Assembly: GCF_036663835.1 (NCBI RefSeq)
Contig: NZ_JAXOJT010000001.1
Span: 682,001 to 746,000 of the forward strand
DNA length: 64,000 nt
Direction: 5' to 3'
Origin: Sphingomonas sp. LT1P40
GTDB taxonomy: Bacteria > Pseudomonadota > Alphaproteobacteria > Sphingomonadales > Sphingomonadaceae
Of this stretch, positions 9,591 to 18,521 are shown in pieces. The stretch's first letter is position 1, and the number at the start of each line of letters is the position of its first letter. A model generated the notes under the pieces. That model did no database searches and had not been told where the DNA came from. It saw nothing but the letters and a program-made list of their open reading frames with translations. Both the position numbers and the translations under genes were made by a program.

Positions 9591-9752
9591 GTTTACCCCA
9601 TGTTCCGAATCCCTGACGGATGCGGTTACCTGGCTGGCTGTGGCGACGGCGCTTTACAGCATGATGCAAGCGCAGCGACGGTTACGCGTCAGTACCGGGT
9701 CAGTTCGATGACAGGCTGTCCTTTGCTGCGCGGTGGCGGTAGATCGCGGGCG

Positions 9753-10268
9753 ATGACGGATGAGCGCGACAGCTTGATCGATCGTGCGGCGCGGCGGCTT
9801 GCGGTGGCGGATGTGCGAGCACCGCGTGCTGCGTGGGCGGGGGTGGACTGGCGGTTTGCGGCGGCGCTGGCCGGGGTGATCGCGCTGGGGCCGCTGGCGA
9901 CGATCGTGGGGGCCGGGGTCCTGGAAAGATCGGTGCGGGCGGAAGCGGTGCGGCTGGAGACGGCAGCGTCGCCGCGGATGAAGGTGGAGGCGCGCGAGCG
10001 GGCGGCGCGCGAGATGCTGCGCACGGCAGCGCGCGATGCGACGGTGGCGGTATGGCTCGACCGGGTAGCGGCGGCGCTGCCATCCGACGTGCGCGTGGTG
10101 GGGATGGCGAAGCTGGCGGACGGTGGCATGGCGCTGGAGGTTTCGACGCCGGACCCGGATTTGCTGCGCGGGCGGCTGCGGCGCAATCCGGCACTGGCGG
10201 GGCTGCGCGAAACCGGGCAGCGGCGCAGCGGGGCGATGATCGTCGTGACGTTGCGGCAGTTGCCATGA
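9753..10268 (+). CDS. PilN/GspL C-terminal-like secretion protein (short)
   Basis: A 171-aa protein with one N-terminal membrane segment (about residues 31-50, WRFAAALAGVIALGPLATIV), a helical linker rich in Arg/Ala/Glu (about 55-95), and a small alpha-beta domain (WLDRVAAALPSDVRVVG to the end) like the periplasmic ferredoxin-like domain of PilN and GspL. It lacks the actin-like cytoplasmic domain of a full GspL. Start ATG 9753; ATG 9708 in the same frame is possible but reads through a leader without obvious signals. It overlaps the next gene by 4 bp. Inference: assembly-platform component in a second, short L/M/C set of the type II system. Confidence 0.65.
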   Translation: MTDERDSLIDRAARRLAVADVRAPRAAWAGVDWRFAAALAGVIALGPLATIVGAGVLERSVRAEAVRLETAASPRMKVEARERAAREMLRTAARDATVAVWLDRVAAALPSDVRVVGMAKLADGGMALEVSTPDPDLLRGRLRRNPALAGLRETGQRRSGAMIVVTLRQLP

Positions 10269-10732
10269 ACCGCGCGACGGTGATCGCTGGAGTCGGCGGT
10301 GGCGTGCTTGCGCTGGTGTTGCTGGCACCGGTGACGGGGACGGCGCTGGGGCGGCTGGAGCGCGCGCGCGAGGCGCGGGTCGAGGCTGAGGCTTTGGCGA
10401 AGGCTGGACCGGAGCGGCGGGTTGCGCTGGTGGCGCCGGGGTTGCGAGTATCGGGCGGTGGCGAGGCGGCGGCTGCCGGAGCGGTCGAGCGTCAGATTCG
10501 GCAGCTGGCGGCGCAAGGCGGGGTGCTGGTCGAGCAGGCAGCGCGGGTGCCTGCGGGTGGCGGACTGGTCCGCCTGCGGCTGCGGCTGTCGGGGCCGGAC
10601 AAGGCCGTCATAGCGCTCGCCGACCGGATCGAGCGTGAGGTGCCGCTGGTGCGGTTTGCGTCGTGGCGGGTCACTGCGCTGTCGGGCGGCGGGTTGCGGC
10701 TGGATGGCGAGGCGGTGGCGGCGTGGCGTTGA
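10265..10732 (+). CDS. GspM-like secretion protein
   Basis: A 155-aa protein with an N-terminal transmembrane segment (about residues 5-25), a coiled-coil-prone linker (ERAREARVEAEALAKAG), and a periplasmic alpha-beta domain with the VERQIRQLAAQGGVLVEQ and LVRLRLRLSGPDKAVIALADRIE pattern seen in GspM/GspMb and PilO-like proteins. A complete second gspM is present at 16534-17040, so this is an additional copy rather than the only one. It overlaps both neighbours by a few bases, so the three-gene block 9753-11178 is one operon. Confidence 0.68.
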   Translation: MNRATVIAGVGGGVLALVLLAPVTGTALGRLERAREARVEAEALAKAGPERRVALVAPGLRVSGGGEAAAAGAVERQIRQLAAQGGVLVEQAARVPAGGGLVRLRLRLSGPDKAVIALADRIEREVPLVRFASWRVTALSGGGLRLDGEAVAAWR

Positions 10733-11178
10733 CGCGGCAGCAGGGACTCGCGCTGGGTGCGGCGGCGTGCTTCGCGGTGGCGATGCCGCTGGTGTTATTG
10801 TTGTTTGGCGACCCGCTAGTGGTCACCAACACCCGCGAGCCCGACCGCGCGATCATTCCCCCGCCGGTCGCCCCGGTTGCGGCGGTGTATGAACGGGCGT
10901 TGTTCGCGCCATTATTGGAAGGGTCCGAGGGCGGCGACGCAGCGCCCGCCGATGCACCGGCGCTGGTCGGGATCGCAGGGCGGCTCAATCGGGATGCGGT
11001 GGCGCTGGTGCGGCTGGCCGATGGCGGGTCGCGGAGTATCGCGGTGGGGGAAAGCGTCGAGGGCTGGCGGCTGGAGAGTCTGGCGATCGACGCGGCGTAT
11101 TTTACGCGCGGCCGTGAACGGGTGCGGGTGGCGATGGCGGCGGCGGATGAGGCTGAGACGGACGGGGCGGAGCGTTAG
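10723..11178 (+). CDS. GspC-like secretion protein (HR domain only)
   Basis: A 151-aa protein starting at GTG 10723, overlapping the previous gene by 10 bp. It has one N-terminal membrane helix (about residues 9-28), a proline-rich linker, then a motif order seen in GspC homology regions: YERALFAPLL, PALVGIAGRL, AVALVRLADGGSRSIAVGESVEGWRLESL. This fits an inner-membrane linker that contacts the secretin. There is no PDZ domain, unlike the longer GspC at 13294-14070. It could equally be described as a GspN/XpsN-type protein; I keep the name generic. Its 3' end faces gspD across a 63-bp repeat-bearing gap. Confidence 0.65.
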   Translation: MALTRQQGLALGAAACFAVAMPLVLLLFGDPLVVTNTREPDRAIIPPPVAPVAAVYERALFAPLLEGSEGGDAAPADAPALVGIAGRLNRDAVALVRLADGGSRSIAVGESVEGWRLESLAIDAAYFTRGRERVRVAMAAADEAETDGAER

Positions 11179-11185
11179 CGGCGGC

Positions 11186-11240
11186 TGCCCTCACCCGTCC
11201 GCACCGTTGGCGCTCCCTCCCTCTCCCAGAGGGAGAGGGA
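11186..11240. repeat. Dispersed intergenic repeat with hairpin
   Basis: Lies between two convergent secretion genes. It starts TGCCCTCACCC, contains CGTTGGCG, and ends in a perfect 9-bp hairpin CCCTCTCCC-aga-GGGAGAGGG (11219-11239). A close relative occurs at 35211-35270. Such elements are scattered in sphingomonad intergenic regions; this one may also end transcription from both sides. Confidence 0.7.
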
Positions 11241-11241
11241 T

Positions 11242-13284
11242 TTAGTAAATCCCGTCGATTTCCAGCGTCAGGCGCGGCTGAAGCGGGCGCAACAGGAGGT
11301 TGCTTGGCGTGTTCTGATCGAGTTCCTCGGCGCGCAGGCGGGCATATTTCTGTTTCGCGATGGCGGCAGCATCCTCACCGTTGCGCAGGATCGTGGGCTT
11401 CAGGAAGATGAACAAAGTGCGCTTGTTGCGCGTCTCGCGGCGGCTCTTGAACAGCTCGCCCAGGATCGGGATGTCGCCCAGGATCGGCACCTGGCTCTTG
11501 ATCTGGCCATAGTCGTCGGAGGTGAGGCCGCCGAGCATGATCGTCTGACCATTGTCGACGAGCACCGTGGTGTTGATCGCGCGGCGGTTGGTGATGAGGT
11601 CGGTTGCCTGACTGAGCTGGGTCGGGGCGATCGACGATGCTTCCTGCACCACCTCCAGCCGGATCGTGTCGCCCGCGTTGATGCGCGGCAGGACGCGCAA
11701 TGTGATGCCGACATCCTTGCGCTCGACCGAGGTATAGGGCGTCACGTCGCTGGAATCGGTGAGGATCGAGCCGGTGATGAACGGCACTTCCTGTGCGACG
11801 ATGAACTCGCCGACCTTGTTGTCCAGTGTCGTGATCTGGGGCGTGGAGAGCAGGTTCGATTTCGACGAGGTGCCGAGCGCCTGAACGAGGATCGAAAAAT
11901 TATCGCCGAAGCCGATATTGGCGGTGAGACCAGGTCCGAGCGCGCCCGCGATCGGCACGTCGAGCGCGGCGAGGATCGCGCCGAGCGACGGGCCGGCGGT
12001 GGAGAAGGACGTCGCCGCCCCCTCGACTTGCGTCAGCGCCGCGCCGCTGGTGCCGAGCTGGATCGCCAGCGCCTCCGCCTCGTCGCCGGTGATTTCGGCG
12101 ATGGCGGCCTCGATCAGCACCTGTGGGCGGCGCACGTCGAGATCGCCGATCAGCACTTCGATCGCGGCGACGGCGCTGGGGGTGCCGCGCACGACGATGG
12201 CGTTGATATCGGGTGAGGGCTGGACGGTGAGTTCGGGTGTGGTGAAGCCTTGCGGGGTCGACTCCTGCTGCTGCCCCAGTTGTTGCTGCGATTGGGTGGC
12301 GGCGGCTGCCGCTGCCGCGCCAACTTGGGCCGGATTGCTGCCGCCCGATGCGATCAGCCCGCCAAGTACGCCGGTCGGGCTGCGCGGGTTGCGCTGCCCC
12401 GACAGGCTGCGTGCGACCGGGTTGGTGGTGGTCGCTTCCTGACCCAGGACGCCGCGCAGCACTTCCGTCACCGCTTCGGCATCGGCATAGTTGAGGCGGA
12501 TCACGCGGGTCTGCGGCGTTGCGCCGCCGGGGGTGTCGAGCGAGGCGATCATGCGGCGGGCATCGGACACGGCCGAGGCCGTGCCGCGCACGATGATGGT
12601 GTTGCTGCGCCCGTCGGCTGCGACGCGCGCGCCACCCGCTGCGGCATCGCCCATGACGCTCTGAAGCGCCTGAGCGACTTCGGCGGCATTGCCGTTGCGC
12701 AGGGTTACCGTGGCGAAGGTCAGGCCGCCGCCGCCGCCGTCGAGCGAGCGCAGGATGCTTTCGATGCGGCGGACGTTATCGGCATAGTCGGTGACGACGA
12801 CGGCGTTAGGCCGTTCCAGCGGCTCGACACTGCCGAAGCTGGCGACGAGCGGGCGCACGACGCGTGCGGCCTCTGCCGAGGGAACGTTGGCGAGGCGGAT
12901 CATGCGGGTGATGAGTTCCTGCCCCGAGGCGCTGCGTGACGAGGTGCCGCCGTCGCGCACGGCGTTACCCTGGGGCACGATTCGCCAAGCGCGGCCGGAG
13001 CGGACGGCGGCGAAACCGTTGGCGCGCAGGACGGACTGAAACAACTCCCACACGCCCGCAGGCGAAAGCGGGGTGGCGGAGGTAACGGTGACGGTGCCCT
13101 TGACCGACGGGTCGAGGATCAGGGTGCGACCGGTAAGGCGCGAAATCTGATCGGCGACGTCGGCGATCTCGACACCGCGCATGTTGACGACGATGTCGGA
13201 CGCCTCGTTTTGCGCGAGTACGGGCTGCGCGGCCATGCTGGCGAGCGCGATAGCGAGTAGGCTGGAGCGGATCGGATTCGGCAC
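11242..13284 (-). CDS. gspD: Type II secretion system secretin GspD
   Basis: A 680-aa outer-membrane secretin. A signal peptide ends near residue 24 (QPVLAQ). The N0 domain follows (NMRGVEIADVADQIS, GRTLILDPSVKGTVTV), then N1-N3 repeats with the VTDYADNVRRIESILRSLD, RMIASLDTPG and IEVLIGDLDVRRPQVLIEAAIAE-type motifs (last one quoted in part), and the secretin core ending with the VPILGDIPILGELF signature at about residue 595. A Gln/Ala-rich linker inside N3 is typical. It forms the gated pore through which folded proteins leave the periplasm. First listed gene here but last in its operon would be incorrect: the leftward order is gspG-H-I-C-D, so gspD is the distal gene, 9 bp after gspC. Confidence 0.95.
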   Translation of the reverse strand: MPNPIRSSLLAIALASMAAQPVLAQNEASDIVVNMRGVEIADVADQISRLTGRTLILDPSVKGTVTVTSATPLSPAGVWELFQSVLRANGFAAVRSGRAWRIVPQGNAVRDGGTSSRSASGQELITRMIRLANVPSAEAARVVRPLVASFGSVEPLERPNAVVVTDYADNVRRIESILRSLDGGGGGLTFATVTLRNGNAAEVAQALQSVMGDAAAGGARVAADGRSNTIIVRGTASAVSDARRMIASLDTPGGATPQTRVIRLNYADAEAVTEVLRGVLGQEATTTNPVARSLSGQRNPRSPTGVLGGLIASGGSNPAQVGAAAAAAATQSQQQLGQQQESTPQGFTTPELTVQPSPDINAIVVRGTPSAVAAIEVLIGDLDVRRPQVLIEAAIAEITGDEAEALAIQLGTSGAALTQVEGAATSFSTAGPSLGAILAALDVPIAGALGPGLTANIGFGDNFSILVQALGTSSKSNLLSTPQITTLDNKVGEFIVAQEVPFITGSILTDSSDVTPYTSVERKDVGITLRVLPRINAGDTIRLEVVQEASSIAPTQLSQATDLITNRRAINTTVLVDNGQTIMLGGLTSDDYGQIKSQVPILGDIPILGELFKSRRETRNKRTLFIFLKPTILRNGEDAAAIAKQKYARLRAEELDQNTPSNLLLRPLQPRLTLEIDGIY

Positions 13285-13293
13285 GGGTGTTAC

Positions 13294-14070
13294 CTAGCGG
13301 GTCGGGACGGTCAGCGTCACGGGCTTTCCGTCGCGGGTGATCTGGACTTGTACGGAACCGCGCGCTTGTGCGGCGGTGAAGGCGGATGCGGCGCTGGCCT
13401 GACTGGTGATCGGGGTGCCGTTGACCGAGGTGATGACGTCGCCGCTGCGCAGACCGGGCGGGGCGCTGGCACCGACCTGAAGCCCGCCACCGGGGGCCGG
13501 GGTCAGGCCGGCCAGCGCGGCGGCAGCGGCGGGCGGCGGCGGTGACGCCGGAGACGTGAAGGGTTGTTGTGGCGGCGCGGGACGCGACAGCGCCGCCGCC
13601 TGTTGATCCGCCGTAAGCGTGGGATCGGGGAAAGCAAGAAACTCGATCCGGCCATTGACGCGCAGCAGAACGCGGTCGCGCAGGATACCCTCGATCGTCC
13701 CGCCGCCGGGGGCCTCGCCGATGCGGAAGGGTTTGGACGGCTCGCTGCCGACCTCGATATAGGCGACGGACAGCGTGGCGGGGGAGGCGGCGAATACACC
13801 GCGCAGCTTGAGCGGGAGCGCGGTCGGCTGTGATGCGTCGGTGATCGCGCCCTTTCCAAACGGGGCGAAGGCGAGCGCGGCGGTGACATCCGTCGGCATT
13901 GCGACCGGACGCGCGCCGGAGGGGACCGTGACCGCGCCGGTCCCGGCATGACCCGCGATTCGCCAGGTCAATCCGGCAAGCGCGATGGCGACCGACACCA
14001 CCACCGCGGCGGTGAAGATGTCGAGCGCGGTGCGTGTCTGGCGCGGGGTCAGGTCGAGGACGCGGATCAT
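13294..14070 (-). CDS. gspC: Type II secretion system protein GspC (PDZ-containing)
   Basis: A 258-aa inner-membrane linker protein. One transmembrane segment lies at about residues 18-38; the HR domain follows (FAPFGKGAI, PLKLRGVFAA, VAYIEVGSEPSKPFRIGE, GILRDRVLLRVNGRIE at about 68-155); a Pro/Ala linker leads to a C-terminal PDZ domain (PGLRSGDVITSVNGTPITS at about 205-225). GspC connects the inner-membrane platform to the secretin and helps select substrates. I use ATG 14070, which overlaps the gspI stop by 4 bp; a longer reading upstream is an artefact of the other frame. Confidence 0.9.
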   Translation of the reverse strand: MIRVLDLTPRQTRTALDIFTAAVVVSVAIALAGLTWRIAGHAGTGAVTVPSGARPVAMPTDVTAALAFAPFGKGAITDASQPTALPLKLRGVFAASPATLSVAYIEVGSEPSKPFRIGEAPGGGTIEGILRDRVLLRVNGRIEFLAFPDPTLTADQQAAALSRPAPPQQPFTSPASPPPPAAAAALAGLTPAPGGGLQVGASAPPGLRSGDVITSVNGTPITSQASAASAFTAAQARGSVQVQITRDGKPVTLTVPTR

Positions 14071-14423
14071 GTTCCGCTGCCCTCCACGAAGCCGTCGAGC
14101 GATGCAAGCGCGGAGCGTTCCTTCGCGGCGAAGACCTGAATGTTGACCTTGTCGATTGCAGGGTCGCCGGTGCGGGTGCGCTTGACCGCGACGCGCCATT
14201 GCTGGCCGAGCAGCGTGGTTTGCGGGGCGTTGGCGGCAGGATCGGCGAGCTGGATTTCGGCGAGACGGTTTTCGGCGACCCACATCGCGGCGGCGCGTCG
14301 CTCCATCGCGCGGGTCGAGTCGATATGGCTTTCGACGGCGCGGACGAGGCCAACGGCGGCGATGGCGAGGACTGCGAGCGCAACCAGCGCCTCGATCAGC
14401 GAAAAACCCTGCTGGTCTTTCAC
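14067..14423 (-). CDS. gspI: Type II secretion minor pseudopilin GspI
   Basis: A 118-aa prepilin-like protein with the class III leader QQG-FSLIEALVALAVLAIAA at the N-terminus; cleavage is expected after Gly6 and the conserved Glu is at mature position 5. The C-terminal domain has the WVAENRLAEIQLA helix typical of GspI. It would sit at the tip of the pseudopilus with GspJ and GspK. It overlaps gspH by 4 bp upstream and gspC by 4 bp downstream. Confidence 0.9.
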   Translation of the reverse strand: MKDQQGFSLIEALVALAVLAIAAVGLVRAVESHIDSTRAMERRAAAMWVAENRLAEIQLADPAANAPQTTLLGQQWRVAVKRTRTGDPAIDKVNIQVFAAKERSALASLDGFVEGSGT

Positions 14424-14887
14424 AGCGCTTCCACCTTGCTGGCGGTCGCGGTCATGCCGTCATAGCGGACGACCCAGCGTTGCTCGCCATTCTCGATCGT
14501 GGCGTTGAGCGGCTTGCCGCTGCCATCGACGCCGAGCATCACAGGGGGCGCGGCGTCGATATTGACGACAATGCCGCCGGGCAGCTTGTGGAAAGCAAGC
14601 GCGTCGCCGAGCGGGGCCATCTTGCCGTCGCGGCTGACGGCGGCGAAGCCATAGCCGTTACTCTCGACGGTGAAGGCGATGATGCGGTCGCCGAGCATGG
14701 CGTCGTCCGCTGCGGCCTGAAGCCTGAGCGCGAGACGACGCGCTTCGGTTTCGACCGAGGGCGCGCGCGTGGCGACGCCGACGCTCAGCGAAACGGCACC
14801 TGCCGCGATCCCGATGATGACGAGCACGATCAGCATCTCGATCAGGGTCATGCCGGAATCGGCACTGGTGGCACGCCCCCCCGACAA
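14420..14887 (-). CDS. gspH: Type II secretion minor pseudopilin GspH
   Basis: A 155-aa prepilin-like protein with leader ending DSG and mature start MTLIEMLIVLVIIGIAAG (Glu at position 5). The rest matches GspH: ETEARRLALRLQAAADDAML, then a beta-rich domain with YGFAAVSRDGK. Part of the pseudopilus. It is 3 bp downstream of gspG and overlaps gspI by 4 bp. Confidence 0.88.
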   Translation of the reverse strand: MSGGRATSADSGMTLIEMLIVLVIIGIAAGAVSLSVGVATRAPSVETEARRLALRLQAAADDAMLGDRIIAFTVESNGYGFAAVSRDGKMAPLGDALAFHKLPGGIVVNIDAAPPVMLGVDGSGKPLNATIENGEQRWVVRYDGMTATASKVEAL

Positions 14888-14890
14888 GCG

Positions 14891-15334
14891 TTATCCGCCC
14901 TTCGCGTCGAGATCGGCGTCGAGACCTTCGCCACCCGGCTTTCCGTCCTTGCCCAGCGACTTCAGCTCGAAGCCGTTGCCGGTGGAGGCATAAACATAGG
15001 GATTGCCGAAAGCGTCGATCGGGTTTTCGGAGACATAGCCGCCCTCGGCCCAGGCCGATGGCACCGGCGGGGTCACCGGACGTTCGACCAGTGCCTTCAG
15101 CCCCTGTTCGGTGGAGGGATAGGTGCCGTTGTCGAGGCGATACATCTTCAGCGCGCTCGACAGGGTGGCCAGATTGGCCTTTGTCGTCGTGACCTTGGCC
15201 TGATCGGGCCGACCGATGACGTTCATGCCGACCACGGTGGCGACGATGGCGATGATGACCAGCACCACGATCATTTCGAGCAGGGTCAGGCCCGCTTCGC
15301 TGTTTGGGACGGTGCGGCGCTTGCCCTTCGGCAT
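14891..15334 (-). CDS. gspG: Type II secretion major pseudopilin GspG
   Basis: A major pseudopilin of about 147 aa. The leader ends EAG and the mature protein begins LTLLEMIVVLVIIAIVATVV; GspG hallmarks follow: ALKMYRLDNGTYPSTEQGLKAL, VSENPIDAFGNPYVY, and a C-terminal SLGKDGKPGGEGLDAD loop that would bind calcium. ATG 15334 gives a normal-length leader; ATG 15379 is an alternative with a longer one. Start of the leftward gspG-H-I-C-D operon, back-to-back with gspL, so promoters for both must lie in roughly 15335-15412. Confidence 0.93.
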   Translation of the reverse strand: MPKGKRRTVPNSEAGLTLLEMIVVLVIIAIVATVVGMNVIGRPDQAKVTTTKANLATLSSALKMYRLDNGTYPSTEQGLKALVERPVTPPVPSAWAEGGYVSENPIDAFGNPYVYASTGNGFELKSLGKDGKPGGEGLDADLDAKGG

Positions 15335-15412
15335 TGCAACTGGCACTTTGTCATCGAACTGTTTCAAAACTATGCGCATCGGCGTGCCATGCGTCCTTCC
15401 CGTGAAAGCAAT

Positions 15413-16537
15413 GTGACAATCGAGGCATACCAACCCGTTGCCGGTCACCCAACGTCCGATGCCCCGGAACGCTCCGGCGAACACGCCGGCGGGGTGTGGA
15501 CGCTGGCGGGCGGACGACTCATCATAGCCGAGCCGGACGGTCCCGCAACCGTGCTGGTTCCCAGCGAATCGGTGTTGCTGCTTGCAGTCGACCTGCCGCT
15601 GGCCAGTCGGGCCAAGCGGCTGGGCGCGCTGCCGTTTGCGATCGAGGACCGAATCGCCGACCCGATCGATGCGGTGCACATAGCACTGGGCGCCGAGCTT
15701 TCGCCGAAACGCTATCTGGTCGCGGTGGTGCGGCATGAGCGGATGGCGGACTGGGTCGAGGCGGCGGAAGTGGCGGGGCTGGGCCACGCGGCGTTGGTGC
15801 CCGATGCATTGGCATTGCCGGTGCCTGAGGATGGCGAGTGGAGCGCGGAGAGTTTCGACGGGCGCGTGCTGGTGCGCAGCGGCGACGGGACCGGCTTTGC
15901 GCTGCCGTCCGCGCTGATAGGATCGGCATGGGAGTCGGCGGGGCAGCCGCGAATCTGGAATATCGGCGCGGCACCGATCGGCGAGTTGCCGCAAGCACCG
16001 CGTGCAGCGGGCGGCGGCGGGCTGGCCGAGCGGTTGCTGATGCCGCCACTGGACTTGCGGCAGGGCGCGTATGCGGCGCGGCGGGCGCGTGGTGGGGGCT
16101 GGTTGAAGCGGTTTGCGCTGGTCGCGGCGGCGGGGATCGTGGCGCATGTCGTGATATCGGCGGCGGACACGGTGATGCTGCGGGCGATTGCCGAGCGGCG
16201 CGCGGCGGATGTGCGGTCGGCAGTGGCGCAAGCGGCACCAGGGGCGAATTTGTCGGGCGATCTGCGGACGAACGTTGCGGACATGCTGCCGGTCGGTGGT
16301 GCGGCGGGAAGCGCGTTTGTGCCGCTGATTACGCGGACGTCGCGCGCGCTGGCGCCGCTGTCGAGTGCGGTGACGGCGCGGGCGATGCGGTTCGAGGGGA
16401 ATGCGCTGGTGCTTGAACTTGATCCGGGTGAGGCGGGGCTGGCCGACCGGGTGCGCGAAGCGATGCGCGCGTCGGGGGTTGCCGCCGACGTGGTCGCGAG
16501 TGCCGACGGCGCGATCCGCGTGACGGTGCGGGCATGA
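15413..16537 (+). CDS. gspL: Type II secretion system protein GspL
   Basis: A protein of about 374 aa linking the GspE ATPase to the periplasm. The cytoplasmic half has the GspL pattern VLVPSESVLLLAVDLPL, LPFAIEDRIADPIDAVHIAL and VAVVRHERMADWVEAA; a membrane segment lies at about residues 230-250 (FALVAAAGIVAHVVISAAD); a periplasmic ferredoxin-like domain ends the protein. I favour GTG 15413, preceded by GAAAG at good spacing; ATG 15389 in the same frame adds 8 residues. Overlaps gspM by 4 bp. Operon gspL-M-E-F. Confidence 0.88.
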   Translation: MTIEAYQPVAGHPTSDAPERSGEHAGGVWTLAGGRLIIAEPDGPATVLVPSESVLLLAVDLPLASRAKRLGALPFAIEDRIADPIDAVHIALGAELSPKRYLVAVVRHERMADWVEAAEVAGLGHAALVPDALALPVPEDGEWSAESFDGRVLVRSGDGTGFALPSALIGSAWESAGQPRIWNIGAAPIGELPQAPRAAGGGGLAERLLMPPLDLRQGAYAARRARGGGWLKRFALVAAAGIVAHVVISAADTVMLRAIAERRAADVRSAVAQAAPGANLSGDLRTNVADMLPVGGAAGSAFVPLITRTSRALAPLSSAVTARAMRFEGNALVLELDPGEAGLADRVREAMRASGVAADVVASADGAIRVTVRA

Positions 16538-17040
16538 GCGTGGTGCGAATCATCCGCGTGTCGGCGCTTGAGGGCTATTGGTTGCGGCTGGAAACATGGT
16601 GGAGCGGGCTGTCGGTGCGCGAGCGTTGGCTGGTTGGGACGCTTGGCGCGATCTTGACGCTGCTGATCCTGGTGTTCGGTGTCGTGAAGCCGTTGCAGGC
16701 GGCGCGGGCCGAGGCGCTGGCGGATATCCGCACCTATGAGACACTGGCGGCGCGGGTGCGGGCGGCGGGGGTGCTGACGCCGAAGGGTGCGAAGCCGCAA
16801 TTGCGGGCCGGTGCGCCGGCGGACGCTGCGAGCGCGGCGGCGCGCGACGCTGGGCTGGCGGTGACCTTTGCACCCGGAGCGACCGGGCTGACCGCGCAGG
16901 TCGCCGAGGCACCCTATGAGGGCGTGGTCGGCTGGATCGCGGACGTCGAGCGGAGCACGACGCTGCGGGTGCAGCGGGTCGAATTGCTTAAGGGCAACTC
17001 GCCGGGACGGGTCAACGCGACGGTGGCATTCGCGCCATGA
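16534..17040 (+). CDS. gspM: Type II secretion system protein GspM
   Basis: A 168-aa bitopic protein: short cytoplasmic end containing the WWSGLSVRERWLVG motif, one membrane segment at about residues 34-54, and a periplasmic domain with YEGVVGWIADVERSTTLRVQRVEL near the end, all typical of GspM. It partners GspL in the inner-membrane platform. Overlaps gspL and gspE by 4 bp each. Confidence 0.88.
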   Translation: MSVVRIIRVSALEGYWLRLETWWSGLSVRERWLVGTLGAILTLLILVFGVVKPLQAARAEALADIRTYETLAARVRAAGVLTPKGAKPQLRAGAPADAASAAARDAGLAVTFAPGATGLTAQVAEAPYEGVVGWIADVERSTTLRVQRVELLKGNSPGRVNATVAFAP

Positions 17041-18521
17041 ACGAGACGCTGATCGTAACCGAGACGCGCCCGGTGACTCTGCCGTACAGCTATGCGCGAC
17101 GCAGCGGCGTGGTGTTGCACCCGGCAGCGGGCGGGCTGGAATGCCTGCATCGGCCAGGTGCGGCGCTGGACGCATTGCTGGAGGTGCAGCGGATTGCGCC
17201 GGATGCGCGCTTCGTCGCCGTCAGCGATGCCGAGTTCGATACCGCGCTGGCGGCGTCCTATTCGGGCAGCGGATCGGCTGCGGCTGAGCTGGACATGGGG
17301 GGCATGGACCTGGCTGCGCTGGCGGACAGTGCAGCGGCGGTCGACGATCTACTCGACACACGCGACGATTCGCCAGTTATTCGCCTCATCAACGCATTGT
17401 TGCTGGAGGCGGTGAGAGAGGGGGCGTCGGACGTCCATATCGAGACGCAGGAAAAGCGCGTCGTGGTGCGGTTCCGCATCGACGGGGTGCTGCGCGACAG
17501 ATTGGAGCCGCAGCGTGCGCTGGCCCCGATGCTGATCAGCCGGATCAAGGTGATGGCCAAGCTTGACATTGCCGAGAAGCGCGTGCCGCAGGACGGGCGG
17601 GTGACGCTGCGCATCGGCGGGCATGACGTGGATGCGCGTGTCTCGACCCTGCCGACGCAGCATGGCGAGCGGGTGGTGATGCGGTTGCTGGAGAAAGGCT
17701 CGCTTAAGCTCGATCTTGAGACGCTGGGGATGAGCGAGCGCGACCGGACTGTGTTTGCGCGGTTGCTGGAGCGGCCGCATGGGATGCTGCTGGTCACCGG
17801 ACCGACCGGATCGGGCAAGACAACGAGCCTGTATGCGGCGCTCCACACGCTGAACGACCGCAAGCGCAATGTGATGACGGTGGAAGATCCGATCGAATAT
17901 GAGATGCCGGGGATCGGGCAGACGCAGGTCAATTCGCGCACCGGCATGACGTTTGCGCGCGGACTGCGTGCGATTTTGCGGCAGGATCCGGACGTCATCA
18001 TGGTCGGCGAAATCCGCGATCACGAGACGGCGGAAGTGGCGGTGCGATCGGCGATGACCGGGCATTTCGTGCTGTCGACGCTGCACACGAACAGCGCGGT
18101 GGGTTCGGTCACGCGGCTGATCGACATGGGGGTCGAGCGCTATCTGTTGGCCCCGATGCTGGTCGGGCTGGCGGCGCAGCGGCTGGTGCGTCGGCTGTGC
18201 ACGACGTGTCGGCGTGCGGATGTGGCGAGCGACGGCGATTCGCTGATGCTGAATGGCGCGCTGAAGCCGGGCGAAGCGCTGTGGCGGGCCGTTGGCTGTG
18301 ACGAATGCACCGATGGTTATCGCGGGCGGGCCGGGCTGTATGAGGTCGTGCCGGTAGACGATGCGTTTCAGGCAATGATCCATGACGGTGCGGCTGAAGC
18401 CGATCTGGAAGCGCGTGCGCGGCGCGATAGTCCGAGTTTGCTGGATGACGGGGCGGAAAAGGTTCGCGCGGGACTGACGACGATCGAAGAGGTCGCGCGA
18501 GTCGTGAGGGAAGAGGCCTAG
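17037..18521 (+). CDS. gspE: Type II secretion ATPase GspE
   Basis: A 494-aa cytoplasmic ATPase that powers pseudopilus assembly. The N1E region that binds GspL is at about residues 1-100. Walker A GPTGSGKT is at 255-262, an Asp box VEDPIEYE follows, Walker B is at RQDPDVIMVGEIRDHETAE, and a His box is at STLHTNSA. A four-cysteine zinc element is present near the C-terminus (CTTC about 388-391; CDEC about 419-422). All key residues look intact. Overlaps gspM by 4 bp and gspF by 1 bp. Confidence 0.95.
   Translation: MNETLIVTETRPVTLPYSYARRSGVVLHPAAGGLECLHRPGAALDALLEVQRIAPDARFVAVSDAEFDTALAASYSGSGSAAAELDMGGMDLAALADSAAAVDDLLDTRDDSPVIRLINALLLEAVREGASDVHIETQEKRVVVRFRIDGVLRDRLEPQRALAPMLISRIKVMAKLDIAEKRVPQDGRVTLRIGGHDVDARVSTLPTQHGERVVMRLLEKGSLKLDLETLGMSERDRTVFARLLERPHGMLLVTGPTGSGKTTSLYAALHTLNDRKRNVMTVEDPIEYEMPGIGQTQVNSRTGMTFARGLRAILRQDPDVIMVGEIRDHETAEVAVRSAMTGHFVLSTLHTNSAVGSVTRLIDMGVERYLLAPMLVGLAAQRLVRRLCTTCRRADVASDGDSLMLNGALKPGEALWRAVGCDECTDGYRGRAGLYEVVPVDDAFQAMIHDGAAEADLEARARRDSPSLLDDGAEKVRAGLTTIEEVARVVREEA

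Noticed and set aside
9591..9752. Pho box upstream of phoX
   Set aside because: I found no pair of CTGTCAT-like repeats at the right spacing; the region has only weak partial matches.
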